DNA from: Planctomycetaceae bacterium
GTDB taxonomy: Bacteria > Planctomycetota > Planctomycetia > Planctomycetales > Planctomycetaceae
Direction of reading: 5' to 3'
Length of the DNA: 64,000 bases
NCBI GenBank assembly: GCA_019636285.1
Contig: JAHBXV010000005.1
Location: 62,001 to 126,000, forward strand
This document shows positions 26,189 to 34,626 of this stretch, in pieces (positions within the stretch are counted from its first letter, which is position 1; every line of letters begins with the position of its first letter). The notes under the pieces are model-generated. The model saw only the letters and a list, made by a program, of their open reading frames with translations. It was not told the DNA's origin and ran no database searches. The translations under genes were made by a program, and so were the position numbers.

Positions 26189-27658
26189 ATGCGCGCGCGA
26201 TGGTACTTGCTTGTTCTGGGGACTGTTCCGGTTCTGGTCGGTTGTCCGAGCGCGCCGGCTCCGCAACAACCCGCGCAGCCTCCGGCGACTGTCACCGCGG
26301 AACCGCCCCCGATTACGCCCGATGATCCTGCCGTCATCGCCGAACTGGAGAAAGCCGGCGCCAAGCTCGCCGTCTCCAAGGGAGGGCAAGTCCAGCGGGT
26401 CGACGCTTCGGGAACGTCATTCACCGATCCGGCCGCGGCGCTCGCGTTTCTGACCAACGTCGGCAAGCTGCCGTTTGTCGTCGAGATCAAGGTTTTCGGA
26501 CCGGGTATCGACAACGCTGCGGTAGAAGCGCTGAAAGACTGCCGAACCCTGCGGGCGTTCGAAGCGGTCAATTCCAGCATTTCCGAAGCAGGGATCGCCA
26601 CGCTGGCTTCGCTGCCGATTCTCGAATCGTTGTATGCACGACGGGCGAATATTGGACTCGGTCTGTTGTCCAATGCCGAGCAGGCGAATCAAGTGAATGC
26701 CGCGCTCGCCACGGCTGCCGAAAAACTCGCGGCCGGAACTTCGATCAACGACATCGATCCCGCCGCGCTGGTTGAAGAGCCCACCCTCAAGCAGCATCTC
26801 GATTCCTGCGCGCTCAAGGCCATTTCGGCCAGCGAGTCCATCCGTAATCTCGATCTGCGTTACACAAACGTGTCCGACCTTGAGATCGCCTATCTGGGGC
26901 GTATGTCCCAATTGAAAGTGCTGCGTCTGGAAGAATCTCGCGTCACCGACAAGTGCGTCCCCTTCCTCGCGCAGATGACCGGACTGACCTTTCTGAACCT
27001 CAAGGGAGCCACGTTCAGTTCGGCTGGCCTGAAGGCTCTTAAGACGCTGGTGAACCTGACCAACCTGGAGATGGACGACACCCGGCTGACCGACGAAGGT
27101 CTGTTGGAACTGGCTCCGCTGACTAAATTGCGGGAATTGCACCTCCGACGGACACAGGTGGCCAATCCGGGGATGGCCGTTCTGGCGCACATGCCGGAAT
27201 TGCGCGTGCTGAAGCTGCGCGACACGCTGGTGACCGATGTCGGCCTGGCCCATGTGGCGGGTCTGAAGAACCTGGTCGAGCTCGACCTCAGCGAAGGAAT
27301 TTTCAGCGACAAGGGGCTTGTCCACCTGGCCGGGCTCAACAATCTGCAGAACCTGAGCCTGTGGGCGACAGATACAACCGATGAAGGTCTCGATCAGCTT
27401 GTCGGGCTGACAAAACTGCGCGTCCTCAGTCTGGAGAAGACCCGCGTCACCGATGCAGGAATTCCCAAGCTGGCCGCCCTGACGAATCTGACGGAATTGA
27501 ATCTTGGCGAAACGGAAATCGGGTCCGAGGGAGTCCTGGCCCTGAAGGAACTCAAGGGATTGAAGAAGCTGACGCTCAGCAACTGTTACAACGTCGGCTC
27601 GGATGCCGTCGACGAATTGAAGGCGGCGCTCCCGAATCTGGAAGTCGTCGGGCCGTAA
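26189..27658 (+). CDS. Leucine-rich-repeat lipoprotein
   Basis: The 489-residue product has a lipoprotein signal (RWYLLVLGTVPVLVGC, lipobox LVGC at ~residue 18) followed by a Pro/Ala/Gln linker. Residues ~45-170 form an N-terminal region. From ~215 to the end there are about eleven 23-24-residue leucine-rich repeats of the planctomycete type (for example LRVLKLRDTLVTDVGLAHVAG, LRVLSLEKTRVTDAGIPKL in successive units). It is anchored on the outer face of a membrane and most likely mediates protein contacts. The start at 26189 is supported by the lipobox and by GGAG 11 bases upstream; the open frame upstream adds no signal. No enzymatic domain is present. Confidence 0.88.
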   Translation: MRARWYLLVLGTVPVLVGCPSAPAPQQPAQPPATVTAEPPPITPDDPAVIAELEKAGAKLAVSKGGQVQRVDASGTSFTDPAAALAFLTNVGKLPFVVEIKVFGPGIDNAAVEALKDCRTLRAFEAVNSSISEAGIATLASLPILESLYARRANIGLGLLSNAEQANQVNAALATAAEKLAAGTSINDIDPAALVEEPTLKQHLDSCALKAISASESIRNLDLRYTNVSDLEIAYLGRMSQLKVLRLEESRVTDKCVPFLAQMTGLTFLNLKGATFSSAGLKALKTLVNLTNLEMDDTRLTDEGLLELAPLTKLRELHLRRTQVANPGMAVLAHMPELRVLKLRDTLVTDVGLAHVAGLKNLVELDLSEGIFSDKGLVHLAGLNNLQNLSLWATDTTDEGLDQLVGLTKLRVLSLEKTRVTDAGIPKLAALTNLTELNLGETEIGSEGVLALKELKGLKKLTLSNCYNVGSDAVDELKAALPNLEVVGP

Positions 27659-27704
27659 AGCGCTGCTAATAGACAGCAGTCTCTTTCTCAACCGGAGTTA
27701 CTCG

Positions 27705-28418
27705 ATGTTGCGTCTTGCGCTCGTCACGTTGGTCTCGCTCGCTGGGACCAGCCCTGCTCTGTTCGCCGAAGACCACGACGCTATCAAGCCGGTCCCGCGT
27801 GAAGGGGGCTGGATGGCCCGACATGAGTCCTTCAACAAGCGCGTCGCTGAGGGGAACGTCGATTTGCTGCTGATTGGCGACTCGATCACGCAGGGCTGGG
27901 AAGGGGCCGGGAAGGACGTCTGGGCGAAGTATTACACCCCTCGCCATGCGGTGAACCTGGGGATTGGCGGCGACCGCACGCAGCATGTGCTGTGGCGGCT
28001 CGACAATGGCAACATCAAGGGCATCCATCCCAAGGCCGCCGTCCTGATGATCGGCACCAACAACTCGGGCAGCAACACGCCCGAGCAGATCGCCGAGGGC
28101 ATCACCGCGATCGTTCAGAAACTGCGGAAAGACCTGCCCGAAACAAAGATTCTGCTGCTCGCCGTCTTCCCGCGCGGTGCCGACAAGAGCGATCCCCGTC
28201 GCCAGGTCAACGAAGCGACCAATGCCATCGTCTCGAAGCTGGACGATGGCAAAATGGTCTACTACCTCGACATCGGTCCGGCCTTCCTCGCCGACGATGG
28301 CACGCTGTCGAAGGAAATCATGCCCGATCTGTTGCACCTGAGCCCCAAGGGCTATCAAATCTGGGCCGAAGCCATTGAGCCGAAACTGGCGGTTCTGATG
28401 GGCGAGAAGAAGGAATAG
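27705..28418 (+). CDS. Secreted SGNH/GDSL hydrolase
   Basis: The 237-residue product has a signal peptide (RLALVTLVSLAGTSPALFAED). It then shows the SGNH blocks: block I LLLIGDSITQGWE (nucleophile Ser), block II NLGIGGDRTQHVLWR (Gly), block III MIGTNNSG (Asn) and block V DLLHLSPKGY (Asp/His). The pattern is that of the PAF-acetylhydrolase/rhamnogalacturonan acetylesterase-like group common in planctomycetes. It would remove acetyl or other ester groups from glycans or lipids outside the cytoplasm. CGGAG lies 8-9 bases before the ATG. It begins 46 bases after the LRR lipoprotein gene and could share its transcript. Confidence 0.9.
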   Translation: MLRLALVTLVSLAGTSPALFAEDHDAIKPVPREGGWMARHESFNKRVAEGNVDLLLIGDSITQGWEGAGKDVWAKYYTPRHAVNLGIGGDRTQHVLWRLDNGNIKGIHPKAAVLMIGTNNSGSNTPEQIAEGITAIVQKLRKDLPETKILLLAVFPRGADKSDPRRQVNEATNAIVSKLDDGKMVYYLDIGPAFLADDGTLSKEIMPDLLHLSPKGYQIWAEAIEPKLAVLMGEKKE

Positions 28419-28472
28419 CTCACGGCGACGAGTCAGACTCTCGTTGGCTCGCGTTAAGGCTTATGGAAACTC

Positions 28473-28790
28473 ATGCTGCATCGCATCGCCACGGTCGCCG
28501 AAATCCCCGTGGGTAAGTCGCGCGAGTTTGTCGCGGCCGGGCGCATGGTTGCGGTCTTCAATGTCGACGGATCGCTGTACGCCATGGATGGCGTTTGTCC
28601 TCACGCGGGCGGTCCGCTGGGTGAAGGGACGCTGACCAGGTCGGTAGTCACCTGTCCGTGGCATGGCTGGCAGTTTGATGTCACCACCGGCCGGCACTGC
28701 CTGAACGCGCGGATCACGCATCCGACATTTCCTGTCTCCGTGGTGGGCGACGAAGTCTTCGTCGAATTGCCCGATGACAAACCGGCGTGA
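28473..28790 (+). CDS. Rieske [2Fe-2S] ferredoxin-like protein
   Basis: The 105-residue product is a stand-alone Rieske domain. The cluster ligands are Cys-His in CPHAGG and Cys-His in CPWHGW, with the expected spacing of about 18 residues. It has no signal peptide or membrane helix, so it resembles NirD-like and dioxygenase-ferredoxin Rieske proteins of the cytoplasm. It should be a small electron carrier, but no oxygenase, reductase or nitrite reductase partner is adjacent. The gene lies between the SGNH hydrolase and glycosyltransferase genes, all on the plus strand, with 54 bases to the former. Confidence 0.92.
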   Translation: MLHRIATVAEIPVGKSREFVAAGRMVAVFNVDGSLYAMDGVCPHAGGPLGEGTLTRSVVTCPWHGWQFDVTTGRHCLNARITHPTFPVSVVGDEVFVELPDDKPA

Positions 28791-28930
28791 CGGTCGCGCC
28801 TCGCGGTTGGTCGGGCCTCGATCGCACGACGATGAATTCCGCGTGAAGAATTCTCGATCCGTTGTCTCGCGTTTCCGAGGAACTCCGTACAATACCGGGA
28901 GGTTGAGGTTCCCGGGCACGGAGGCGGGAC

Positions 28931-30061
28931 ATGGCGAAGATTTTCTACAGCATGGCGGGTGAAGGTCGCGGGCATGCAGTGCGCGTGCGGACGCTCACAG
29001 AACTGTTGCGTGGCGAACATGAACTGCATCTGTTCGCGCCGGACGATGCGTTCGAGTTTCTCTCGCGTTTTTACGATGCGGCTGGTCCGTCGGTGCGCCT
29101 CTTGCGGATTCCCGGACTGCGCTTTCACTACACCAGCAGTCGGCTCGATCTGACGAAGTCGATCTTCGCGGGGCTCAAATACGCGGGTTACGACCTGCAT
29201 CGCCTCGTGAGGGCGCTGGCCCGGCGGATCGAACTGGAGTCGCCGGACCTGGTCATCACAGACTTTGAACCGGCCCTGCCGCGGGCGGCACGACGTGTCG
29301 GCGTCCCGGTCCTTAGCCTCGATCATCAGTACATGCTGCGGGCATTCGATCTCTCGACGCTGCCGGGCAAACTCCAACGGTACGCCTGGGCGATGAGCTT
29401 CGCAGTCTGGCTGTACTATCACCAACAGCAACGAACGGTTGTCTCGTCGTTCTACACTCCGCCGCTCAAGGCCGGCTGGGAGCACGTCACCTGTGTCGGT
29501 CCGATGATTCGCGACGATGTCGCCCGGCAAACTCCTGTTCGCGGCGACTTCCTGCTGTCGTACCTGCGCAAATGCACGCCGCGACATGCCATCGAGGCCC
29601 TCAAAGTCGCCAGCATGCCGGTAAAGGTCTATGGCCTGGGCGAGCGCCCCCCGGAAGCGAATCTCACGTTTCACCCGATCAGCGAGGTGACATTCGTGGA
29701 TGACCTCGCGGGCTGCCGGGCTGTCATCTCGGCTGCCGGCAATCAACTGCTGGGCGAATCGCTGTTTCTCGGGAAGCCGTTCTTCGCGATTCCCGAAAAG
29801 CATCATCACGAACAGCTCATCAACGCCCACTTTCTGCGGGCGTCGGGAGCCGGGGATTGGACGACGCTCGAAACCTTCGGTGCGGACGATCTACGGCAAT
29901 TCCTGGCGCGGCTGGAAGAGTTCGAATCCGCGCTGGGCAACTATCAGGGGAAGCTCATCGGCAACCACGACGCCGTTCGCGCCGTCACCGAGACGCTAGC
30001 CGCGTTCGGGACAGCGCCAACCGACGAGCCCAAGTCGGCTCAAATCCTGAATCACGCGTAG
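28931..30061 (+). CDS. MurG-like family glycosyltransferase (MJ1255/VC2487-like)
   Basis: The 376-residue product begins MAKIFYSMAGEGRGHAVR, the Gly-rich GT-B N-terminal motif with the GHAxR signature seen in the MJ1255/VC2487 group. The C-terminal half contains the nucleotide-sugar region CRAVISAAGNQLLGESLFLGKPFFAIPEKHHHEQ, which matches MurG/UGT-type donor binding. The middle carries hydrophobic stretches (WAMSFAVWLYYH) that could contact membrane. It probably transfers a sugar from a nucleotide donor to a lipid or polysaccharide acceptor at the inner membrane. GGAGG six bases before ATG 28931 fixes the start. The stop is 18 bases from the convergent DUF1080 gene. Confidence 0.87.
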   Translation: MAKIFYSMAGEGRGHAVRVRTLTELLRGEHELHLFAPDDAFEFLSRFYDAAGPSVRLLRIPGLRFHYTSSRLDLTKSIFAGLKYAGYDLHRLVRALARRIELESPDLVITDFEPALPRAARRVGVPVLSLDHQYMLRAFDLSTLPGKLQRYAWAMSFAVWLYYHQQQRTVVSSFYTPPLKAGWEHVTCVGPMIRDDVARQTPVRGDFLLSYLRKCTPRHAIEALKVASMPVKVYGLGERPPEANLTFHPISEVTFVDDLAGCRAVISAAGNQLLGESLFLGKPFFAIPEKHHHEQLINAHFLRASGAGDWTTLETFGADDLRQFLARLEEFESALGNYQGKLIGNHDAVRAVTETLAAFGTAPTDEPKSAQILNHA

Positions 30062-30079
30062 TTGGAACGTCCGACAGGT

Positions 30080-30847
30080 TTACTTCTCGTCGAGCACCAG
30101 GATTTCGACCTTCCGGAAGTCGATGGGGTGGCTTTCGGATTGCAGTGAAATGGTTCCGCCGGTCAACAGGAGTTTCCCACCCTGCTTCGCGGCAAGTTCC
30201 TTGGCGTGCGCGTCGCGGTCATCCAGCTGAGGTTCCTGGTACTCAAGGACGGTCTTGTCGTCGATGATGTGCCGGATGACTTCGCCGCCGCGGACTTCGA
30301 TCTCCACGGTCACCCATTGCTCGCCGTCGTAGGTCTCGGATTGCGAGTTCGTGCAGTGCCGCGTGACGAGTTCGCCGTTCATCACCACGTTTGTTCCCGG
30401 TGTACACAGGTTAGCCGTGGAGCGCTTCCCCTTGCCGGTGCCGCCGAGGAGTTGTACTTCGATGGAAGCGGGAAAATCCTGGTCGACAGCCATCGTGGCG
30501 GGGGATTCGCCATGGACCATTACGCCGCTGTTGCGAATCGCCCAGCCCGGACCGTTGGGGCATTGGTCGCCGACAAAACGGTACTCGACTCGGAACCGAT
30601 AGTGGGAAAACGGCTGCTCATAAAAGAGGTGGCCGAACTTTTCATCAAACGTCGTGTACCCGTCGTACCGCACCTGCAAGAGGCCATCCTGCACGCGAAA
30701 CGTGTTCGCGAAGTTCTCCCCAGCGGCATACCCACGAATCTTCGGCGTCCAACCCGTCAAGTCCTTGCCGTTAAAAAGCGGCTTCCACTCGGCAGCGGAC
30801 ACCGGCAAGGCAGCGAGCAGAATCAAGGCGACACAGAGGCGCGTCAT
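30080..30847 (-). CDS. Secreted DUF1080 protein (3-keto-disaccharide hydrolase-like fold)
   Basis: The 255-residue product has a signal peptide (TRLCVALILLAALPVSA) and then the typical DUF1080 opening EWKPLFNGKDLTGW. It continues with FRVQDGLLQVRYDGY, the beta-sandwich segments YRFRVEYRFVG and PGWAIRNSGVMVHG, and the end HPIDFRKVEILVLDEK. The family has a concanavalin-like jelly-roll fold; some members cleave 3-keto-glycosides. Planctomycetes carry many copies. The true start at 30847 follows the signal peptide; open frame upstream is not coding. It lies 187 bases downstream of the DUF1501 gene on the same strand, a common planctomycete pairing context, though no other sugar genes are near. 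Confidence 0.9.
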   Translation of the reverse strand: MTRLCVALILLAALPVSAAEWKPLFNGKDLTGWTPKIRGYAAGENFANTFRVQDGLLQVRYDGYTTFDEKFGHLFYEQPFSHYRFRVEYRFVGDQCPNGPGWAIRNSGVMVHGESPATMAVDQDFPASIEVQLLGGTGKGKRSTANLCTPGTNVVMNGELVTRHCTNSQSETYDGEQWVTVEIEVRGGEVIRHIIDDKTVLEYQEPQLDDRDAHAKELAAKQGGKLLLTGGTISLQSESHPIDFRKVEILVLDEK

Positions 30848-31034
30848 GTAAGGTTCCAGCAAGTGACAGGAATCACCAGGCGACGACGATCGAGCATCGA
30901 ACCGGAACCGATCGTAACGACAGGCCATTCTCGAGTCGAACCGAGCTTCGCTCGTCTCATCTGGGCGGGAATGGGGCTCGCCGCCTTTCGTCTCCGCGTC
31001 GCCCCTTCTCCCCGTCACCCTCTCCACCTAACCG

Positions 31035-32474
31035 CTAGGCGAACAACGCGCGAATCGGCTGACCTTCCGAAATCGGAACCGGGCGATTCTGGCGGTCGTG
31101 GACGCGATGCTCGGGATTGATTCCCAGGGCTTCGAAGATCGTGGCACCCACGTCGTCGGGACTGTGGGGGGGCGTCGCGGCGTATTCCGCGTTGCGATCG
31201 CTTTCGCCGACCAACCCGCCTTTAGCGATGCCGCCGCCAGCCAGCAGGGCCGGGAAGAGCGTGCTCCAGTGGTTGCGTCCCCAATTAGCATTGGCCAGCG
31301 GGGTTCGTCCCATTTCGCCCACGCTGACGACGAGCGTCTCGTCGAGCATGCCCCGCTGTTCGAGATCTTCGATCACGGCCGAGACAGTTTTATCCATCCC
31401 CGGCAGCAGATGATCGCCGACATCCTTGCTGTTGATGTGCGAGTCCCAGCTATAGCCGTCGGGAGCGTCCCAGTGGACGGTCACGAAACGGCTGCCCGCT
31501 TCGAGGAGGCGACGGGCAACGAGGACCGATTGCCCAAACAGATTTCGGCCGTAACGATCGCGCACTTCGGCCGGTTCCTGCCGAACGTCGAGAGCACGGC
31601 GAGTTCGTTCGGACGTCACCAGGGCGAGAGCCCGTTGTTGAAACTGGTCGTAGGCCGAGAGCGAAGATCGGTCGGCTTCACGGCGCTGCTCGTCGAACTG
31701 CTCAAGCAGCGAACGACGTCGCGAGAGTCGATCGAGCGTGATCGCTTCCGGTGAAACGAGGCCGCCCAGTTCGTACGTCAGTTCATCGTCCACGCAGGGG
31801 CGGAAATAGGGGTTGTCCTTCGCATCGCGCTTGTCGACGACAGTGGTGATCGGGTCGAACCCCCGGCCCAGCCAGCCCGCGTATTCGCCCGGGCGCACCA
31901 GCCGTGAGCTATAGGTCTGAATATACCCCAGCGAGTTCGGCAGCACGGCATAGCGGGGAACGTCGGCGATCGGTCGGCCGGCCTGTTTGTCGACGTAGTC
32001 GCACACCGATCCGAACGAAGGCCAGTCCTGCGGGGTGGCGTTGAATCCTCCCCCGGGGGCGATCGGCCAGCGATGGCCCGTCTGCATGTAATGGGCGCCG
32101 CCGCTGTGGTCGTTGTACTCGTGCGAGATGGTCCGCACGATCGAGAACTTGTCCGACATCGCCGCCAATCGCGGAAGCTTTTCGGAGATCAGGAGTCCCG
32201 GCGTGCGCGAGGCAATCGGCAGGTACGGACCGCGAATCTTGTCCGGGGCATGCGGCTTGAGATCGAACGTCTCCAATTGGCTGGGGCCGCCAAACATGAA
32301 CAGAAACAGGACGCGCTTCGCCCGACCGGGGGAATCAACCGCCGCCGAGTTGGCTTCGGCTCGCAACAGTCCGGGCAGCGTCAGCCCGAACAGTCCGGCT
32401 CCACCTGCCTGCAACAGGGTTCGCCGCGAGATCGACTGACAGACACGTGGTCCGCAGGTAGATATTTGAAGCAT
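31035..32474 (-). CDS. Tat-exported DUF1501 protein (sulfatase/alkaline-phosphatase-like fold)
   Basis: The 479-residue product opens with a Tat signal (SISRRTLLQAGGAGLFGLTLPGLLRAEA). It then has the DUF1501 landmarks RVLFLFMFGGPSQLETFDLKP, SHEYNDHSGGAHYMQTGH, PSFGSVCDYV, VTVHWDAPDGYSWDSH and the C-terminal LVVSVGEMGRTP...NHW motif. The fold is related to alkaline phosphatases/sulfatases, but the substrate is unknown. In planctomycetes DUF1501 genes usually pair with DUF1549/DUF1553 cytochrome genes; here it stands with only a DUF1080 gene downstream. The ATG at 32474 is chosen for the signal peptide; AGGG lies about ten bases upstream. Confidence 0.92.
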   Translation of the reverse strand: MLQISTCGPRVCQSISRRTLLQAGGAGLFGLTLPGLLRAEANSAAVDSPGRAKRVLFLFMFGGPSQLETFDLKPHAPDKIRGPYLPIASRTPGLLISEKLPRLAAMSDKFSIVRTISHEYNDHSGGAHYMQTGHRWPIAPGGGFNATPQDWPSFGSVCDYVDKQAGRPIADVPRYAVLPNSLGYIQTYSSRLVRPGEYAGWLGRGFDPITTVVDKRDAKDNPYFRPCVDDELTYELGGLVSPEAITLDRLSRRRSLLEQFDEQRREADRSSLSAYDQFQQRALALVTSERTRRALDVRQEPAEVRDRYGRNLFGQSVLVARRLLEAGSRFVTVHWDAPDGYSWDSHINSKDVGDHLLPGMDKTVSAVIEDLEQRGMLDETLVVSVGEMGRTPLANANWGRNHWSTLFPALLAGGGIAKGGLVGESDRNAEYAATPPHSPDDVGATIFEALGINPEHRVHDRQNRPVPISEGQPIRALFA

Positions 32475-32730
32475 TGTGGAACCCTGCCTCAGGCCGGAAC
32501 CCATCCAAGATCGCACATATTTTGTCGAATCAGTGGCAGCCTGTCCATCGAAGTTTTTGGGGAAGTCGCGAGAAACTGCAGAATCGAAGCGATCGAAAAT
32601 GAGGCGCTGGATTACGCCGCGCGAACAACGGTTTCCCGCTGCGGTCCCTTCCATGTTGTCCCTTCGCTATGCTGGGTTCAGCAGCAGAGAGGTTCGACCT
32701 TCGCCATCCCTTAGACCCACGGCCGGCCCG

Positions 32731-33360
32731 ATGTCTCGACCACGACTTGTCCTTTCCAGCCGCAATCGGAAGAAGATTGGCGAGGTTCTGGAATTGCTGG
32801 CGCCGCACGGGATCGAAGTGATTGGCGTCGACCAGTTCCCGCAGGTCGGCGAAGTTGAGGAAGACGCGGATTCGTTCTTCGGCAACGCAGCCAAAAAGGC
32901 GACCGAGGTGGCCCGCCAACTCGGGGAATGGGTGCTGGCCGAGGACAGCGGCCTCTGCGTCGACGCCCTGAAAGGAGCCCCTGGCATCCACTCGGCCCGC
33001 TACGCGGGCGAACAGGGGAACGACGAAGCCAACAATCAGAAGCTGCTCGCCGCGCTCCAGGATGTTCCGCCGGAACGTCGGACCGCTCATTACCGCTGCT
33101 GCGCGGTGCTATCCGACCCGCATGGGGAGGTCCGGGCTCAGAGTGAAGGCCGCTGCCAGGGAGTCATGCTGACTGACTACCGAGGCGAACATGGCTTTGG
33201 GTACGACCCGCTGTTTCTGATTCCCGAGTATCATTCCACGTTTGGGGAACTAGCCCCGGCCGTGAAGCGACACATCAGCCATCGTGCGAAGGCGTTCGAG
33301 CGGCTCATCCCGCAGCTGCTGACCGTGATGGCGAACGAATCTGCGGAATCGCCCAGCTAA
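32731..33360 (+). CDS. rdgB: XTP/dITP (non-canonical purine NTP) pyrophosphatase
   Basis: The 209-residue product hydrolyses ITP, dITP and XTP to monophosphates and so cleans the nucleotide pool. The family motifs are LVLSSRNRKKIGEV at the N-terminus (substrate loop SxNxxK), ADSFFGNAAKKA, the acidic metal site VLAEDSGLCVDALKGAPGIHSARYAG and the C-terminal GFGYDPLFLIPEYHSTFGEL...HRAKAF. Every landmark is present and the length is normal. The start at 32731 puts the SSRN motif at residues 9-12. It is divergent from the DUF1501 gene and followed at once by a repeat element. Confidence 0.95.
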   Translation: MSRPRLVLSSRNRKKIGEVLELLAPHGIEVIGVDQFPQVGEVEEDADSFFGNAAKKATEVARQLGEWVLAEDSGLCVDALKGAPGIHSARYAGEQGNDEANNQKLLAALQDVPPERRTAHYRCCAVLSDPHGEVRAQSEGRCQGVMLTDYRGEHGFGYDPLFLIPEYHSTFGELAPAVKRHISHRAKAFERLIPQLLTVMANESAESPS

Positions 33361-33365
33361 GAATC

Positions 33366-33441
33366 CCTAACACAACCGGTTGTGCCTCCCAAAAGCCACA
33401 AAAGCCACGCAAACAACGAATTGCACAGAGGTTGTGTTAGG
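33366..33441 (+). repeat. Small mobile-like element with CTAACACAACC terminal inverted repeats (copy 1)
   Basis: CCTAACACAACC (33366-33377) and GGTTGTGTTAGG (33430-33441) are perfect terminal inverted repeats. Next to the left end lies the palindrome CACAACCGGTTGTG (33371-33384); next to the right end lies GCACAGA. Both end structures recur, inverted, at 39217-39292, while the ~35-base interiors are unrelated. The element lies between rdgB and ald. Confidence 0.85.
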
Positions 33442-33475
33442 ATCACAAGAAGATGGCGCATCAGGGAGGAACACC

Positions 33476-34588
33476 ATGCTGATTGGCGTGCCGCGTGAAG
33501 TGAAGAAAGACGAGTACCGCGTCGCCATGCTTCCTGTCGGCGTTGCGGAGCTGACGCGGGCCGGCCACCGTGTGCTGGTCGAAGCCGGGGCTGGCCTGGG
33601 AAGTGGGTTGTCTGATGCTCAGTACCAGGAAGCCGGGGCGGAGCTCGTCAACACGGCGGACGAGGTCTGGAACCATGCCGACCTGATCGTGAAGGTCAAA
33701 GAACCGCAGGCCAGTGAATGGCCCAAGCTGCGTCCCGGGCAGATGCTCTTCACCTATCTGCACTTTGCGGCCGATGCAGAACTGACGAAGAACGTCCTCG
33801 CGACGGGCGTGACGGCGATTGCCTACGAGACCTTGCGCGGGCCGCGGGGCGACTTACCTCTGCTGACCCCCATGAGCGAGGTCGCCGGTCGGATGAGCAT
33901 TCAGGAAGGAGCCAAGTTTCTGGAACGTCCCCAGGAAGGCCGCGGCATTTTGCTGGGTGGCGTTCCCGGCGTGGCTCCTGCGCATATCACCATTCTGGGT
34001 GGCGGCGTCGTCGGGAAAAATGCAGCCCAGATTGCCGCCGGGTTTCAAGCCGATGTCGTCGTGCTGGATATCAGCGTCGATCGTCTGCGGTATCTGGAGG
34101 ACATCTTTCCTCCGAACGTGAATACGCTGTTCAGCGACCGCTACAACATCCGCGAGGAATTGCGGCTGGCCGATCTGGTGATCGGCGGCGTCCTGGTCCC
34201 CGGCGCACGCGCCCCACAACTCGTTTCGCGCGAAGATCTCAAGCTGATGAAGCCGGGCGCGGTGATTATCGACGTCTGCATCGACCAGGGGGGCTGCATC
34301 GAGACCAGCCGGCCGACCACCCATTCCGAGCCGACGTATGTGATCGATCAGATCGTCCATTACTGCGTGACCAACATGCCCGGCGCCGTGGGCCGCACCA
34401 GCACGTATGCCCTGTGCAACGTCACACTGCCCTACGTCATGAAACTGGCCAACCTGGGGCTCATGGGAGCCACGCAGACAGATCCCGGAATCTCCGAAGC
34501 CGTCAACATGCATGCCGGCCATGTGACCAATGCTGCTGTGGCACGAACGTTTTCGCTCCCCTTTGTCGAATGGACGTCGGGCAGTTAA
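33476..34588 (+). CDS. ald: Alanine dehydrogenase
   Basis: The 370-residue product interconverts L-alanine and pyruvate plus ammonia with NAD(H). It begins MLIGVPREVKKDEYRVA, the family N-terminus with the substrate Arg15. Lys74 lies in LIVKVKEPQ, His/Asp catalytic regions follow (TYLHFAAD; HSEPTYVIDQIVHYCVTNMPGAV), and the Rossmann motif ITILGGGVVGKNAAQIA binds NAD. The ribosome site GGGAGGA at 33464-33470 is five bases from the ATG. A repeat element ends 34 bases upstream, so regulation may pass through it. The EamA transporter gene starts 38 bases downstream and may be co-transcribed. Confidence 0.95.
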   Translation: MLIGVPREVKKDEYRVAMLPVGVAELTRAGHRVLVEAGAGLGSGLSDAQYQEAGAELVNTADEVWNHADLIVKVKEPQASEWPKLRPGQMLFTYLHFAADAELTKNVLATGVTAIAYETLRGPRGDLPLLTPMSEVAGRMSIQEGAKFLERPQEGRGILLGGVPGVAPAHITILGGGVVGKNAAQIAAGFQADVVVLDISVDRLRYLEDIFPPNVNTLFSDRYNIREELRLADLVIGGVLVPGARAPQLVSREDLKLMKPGAVIIDVCIDQGGCIETSRPTTHSEPTYVIDQIVHYCVTNMPGAVGRTSTYALCNVTLPYVMKLANLGLMGATQTDPGISEAVNMHAGHVTNAAVARTFSLPFVEWTSGS

Positions 34589-34626
34589 GCATTGGACGAC
34601 CGTTCGTGCCAACCGCTCCGTGGACG

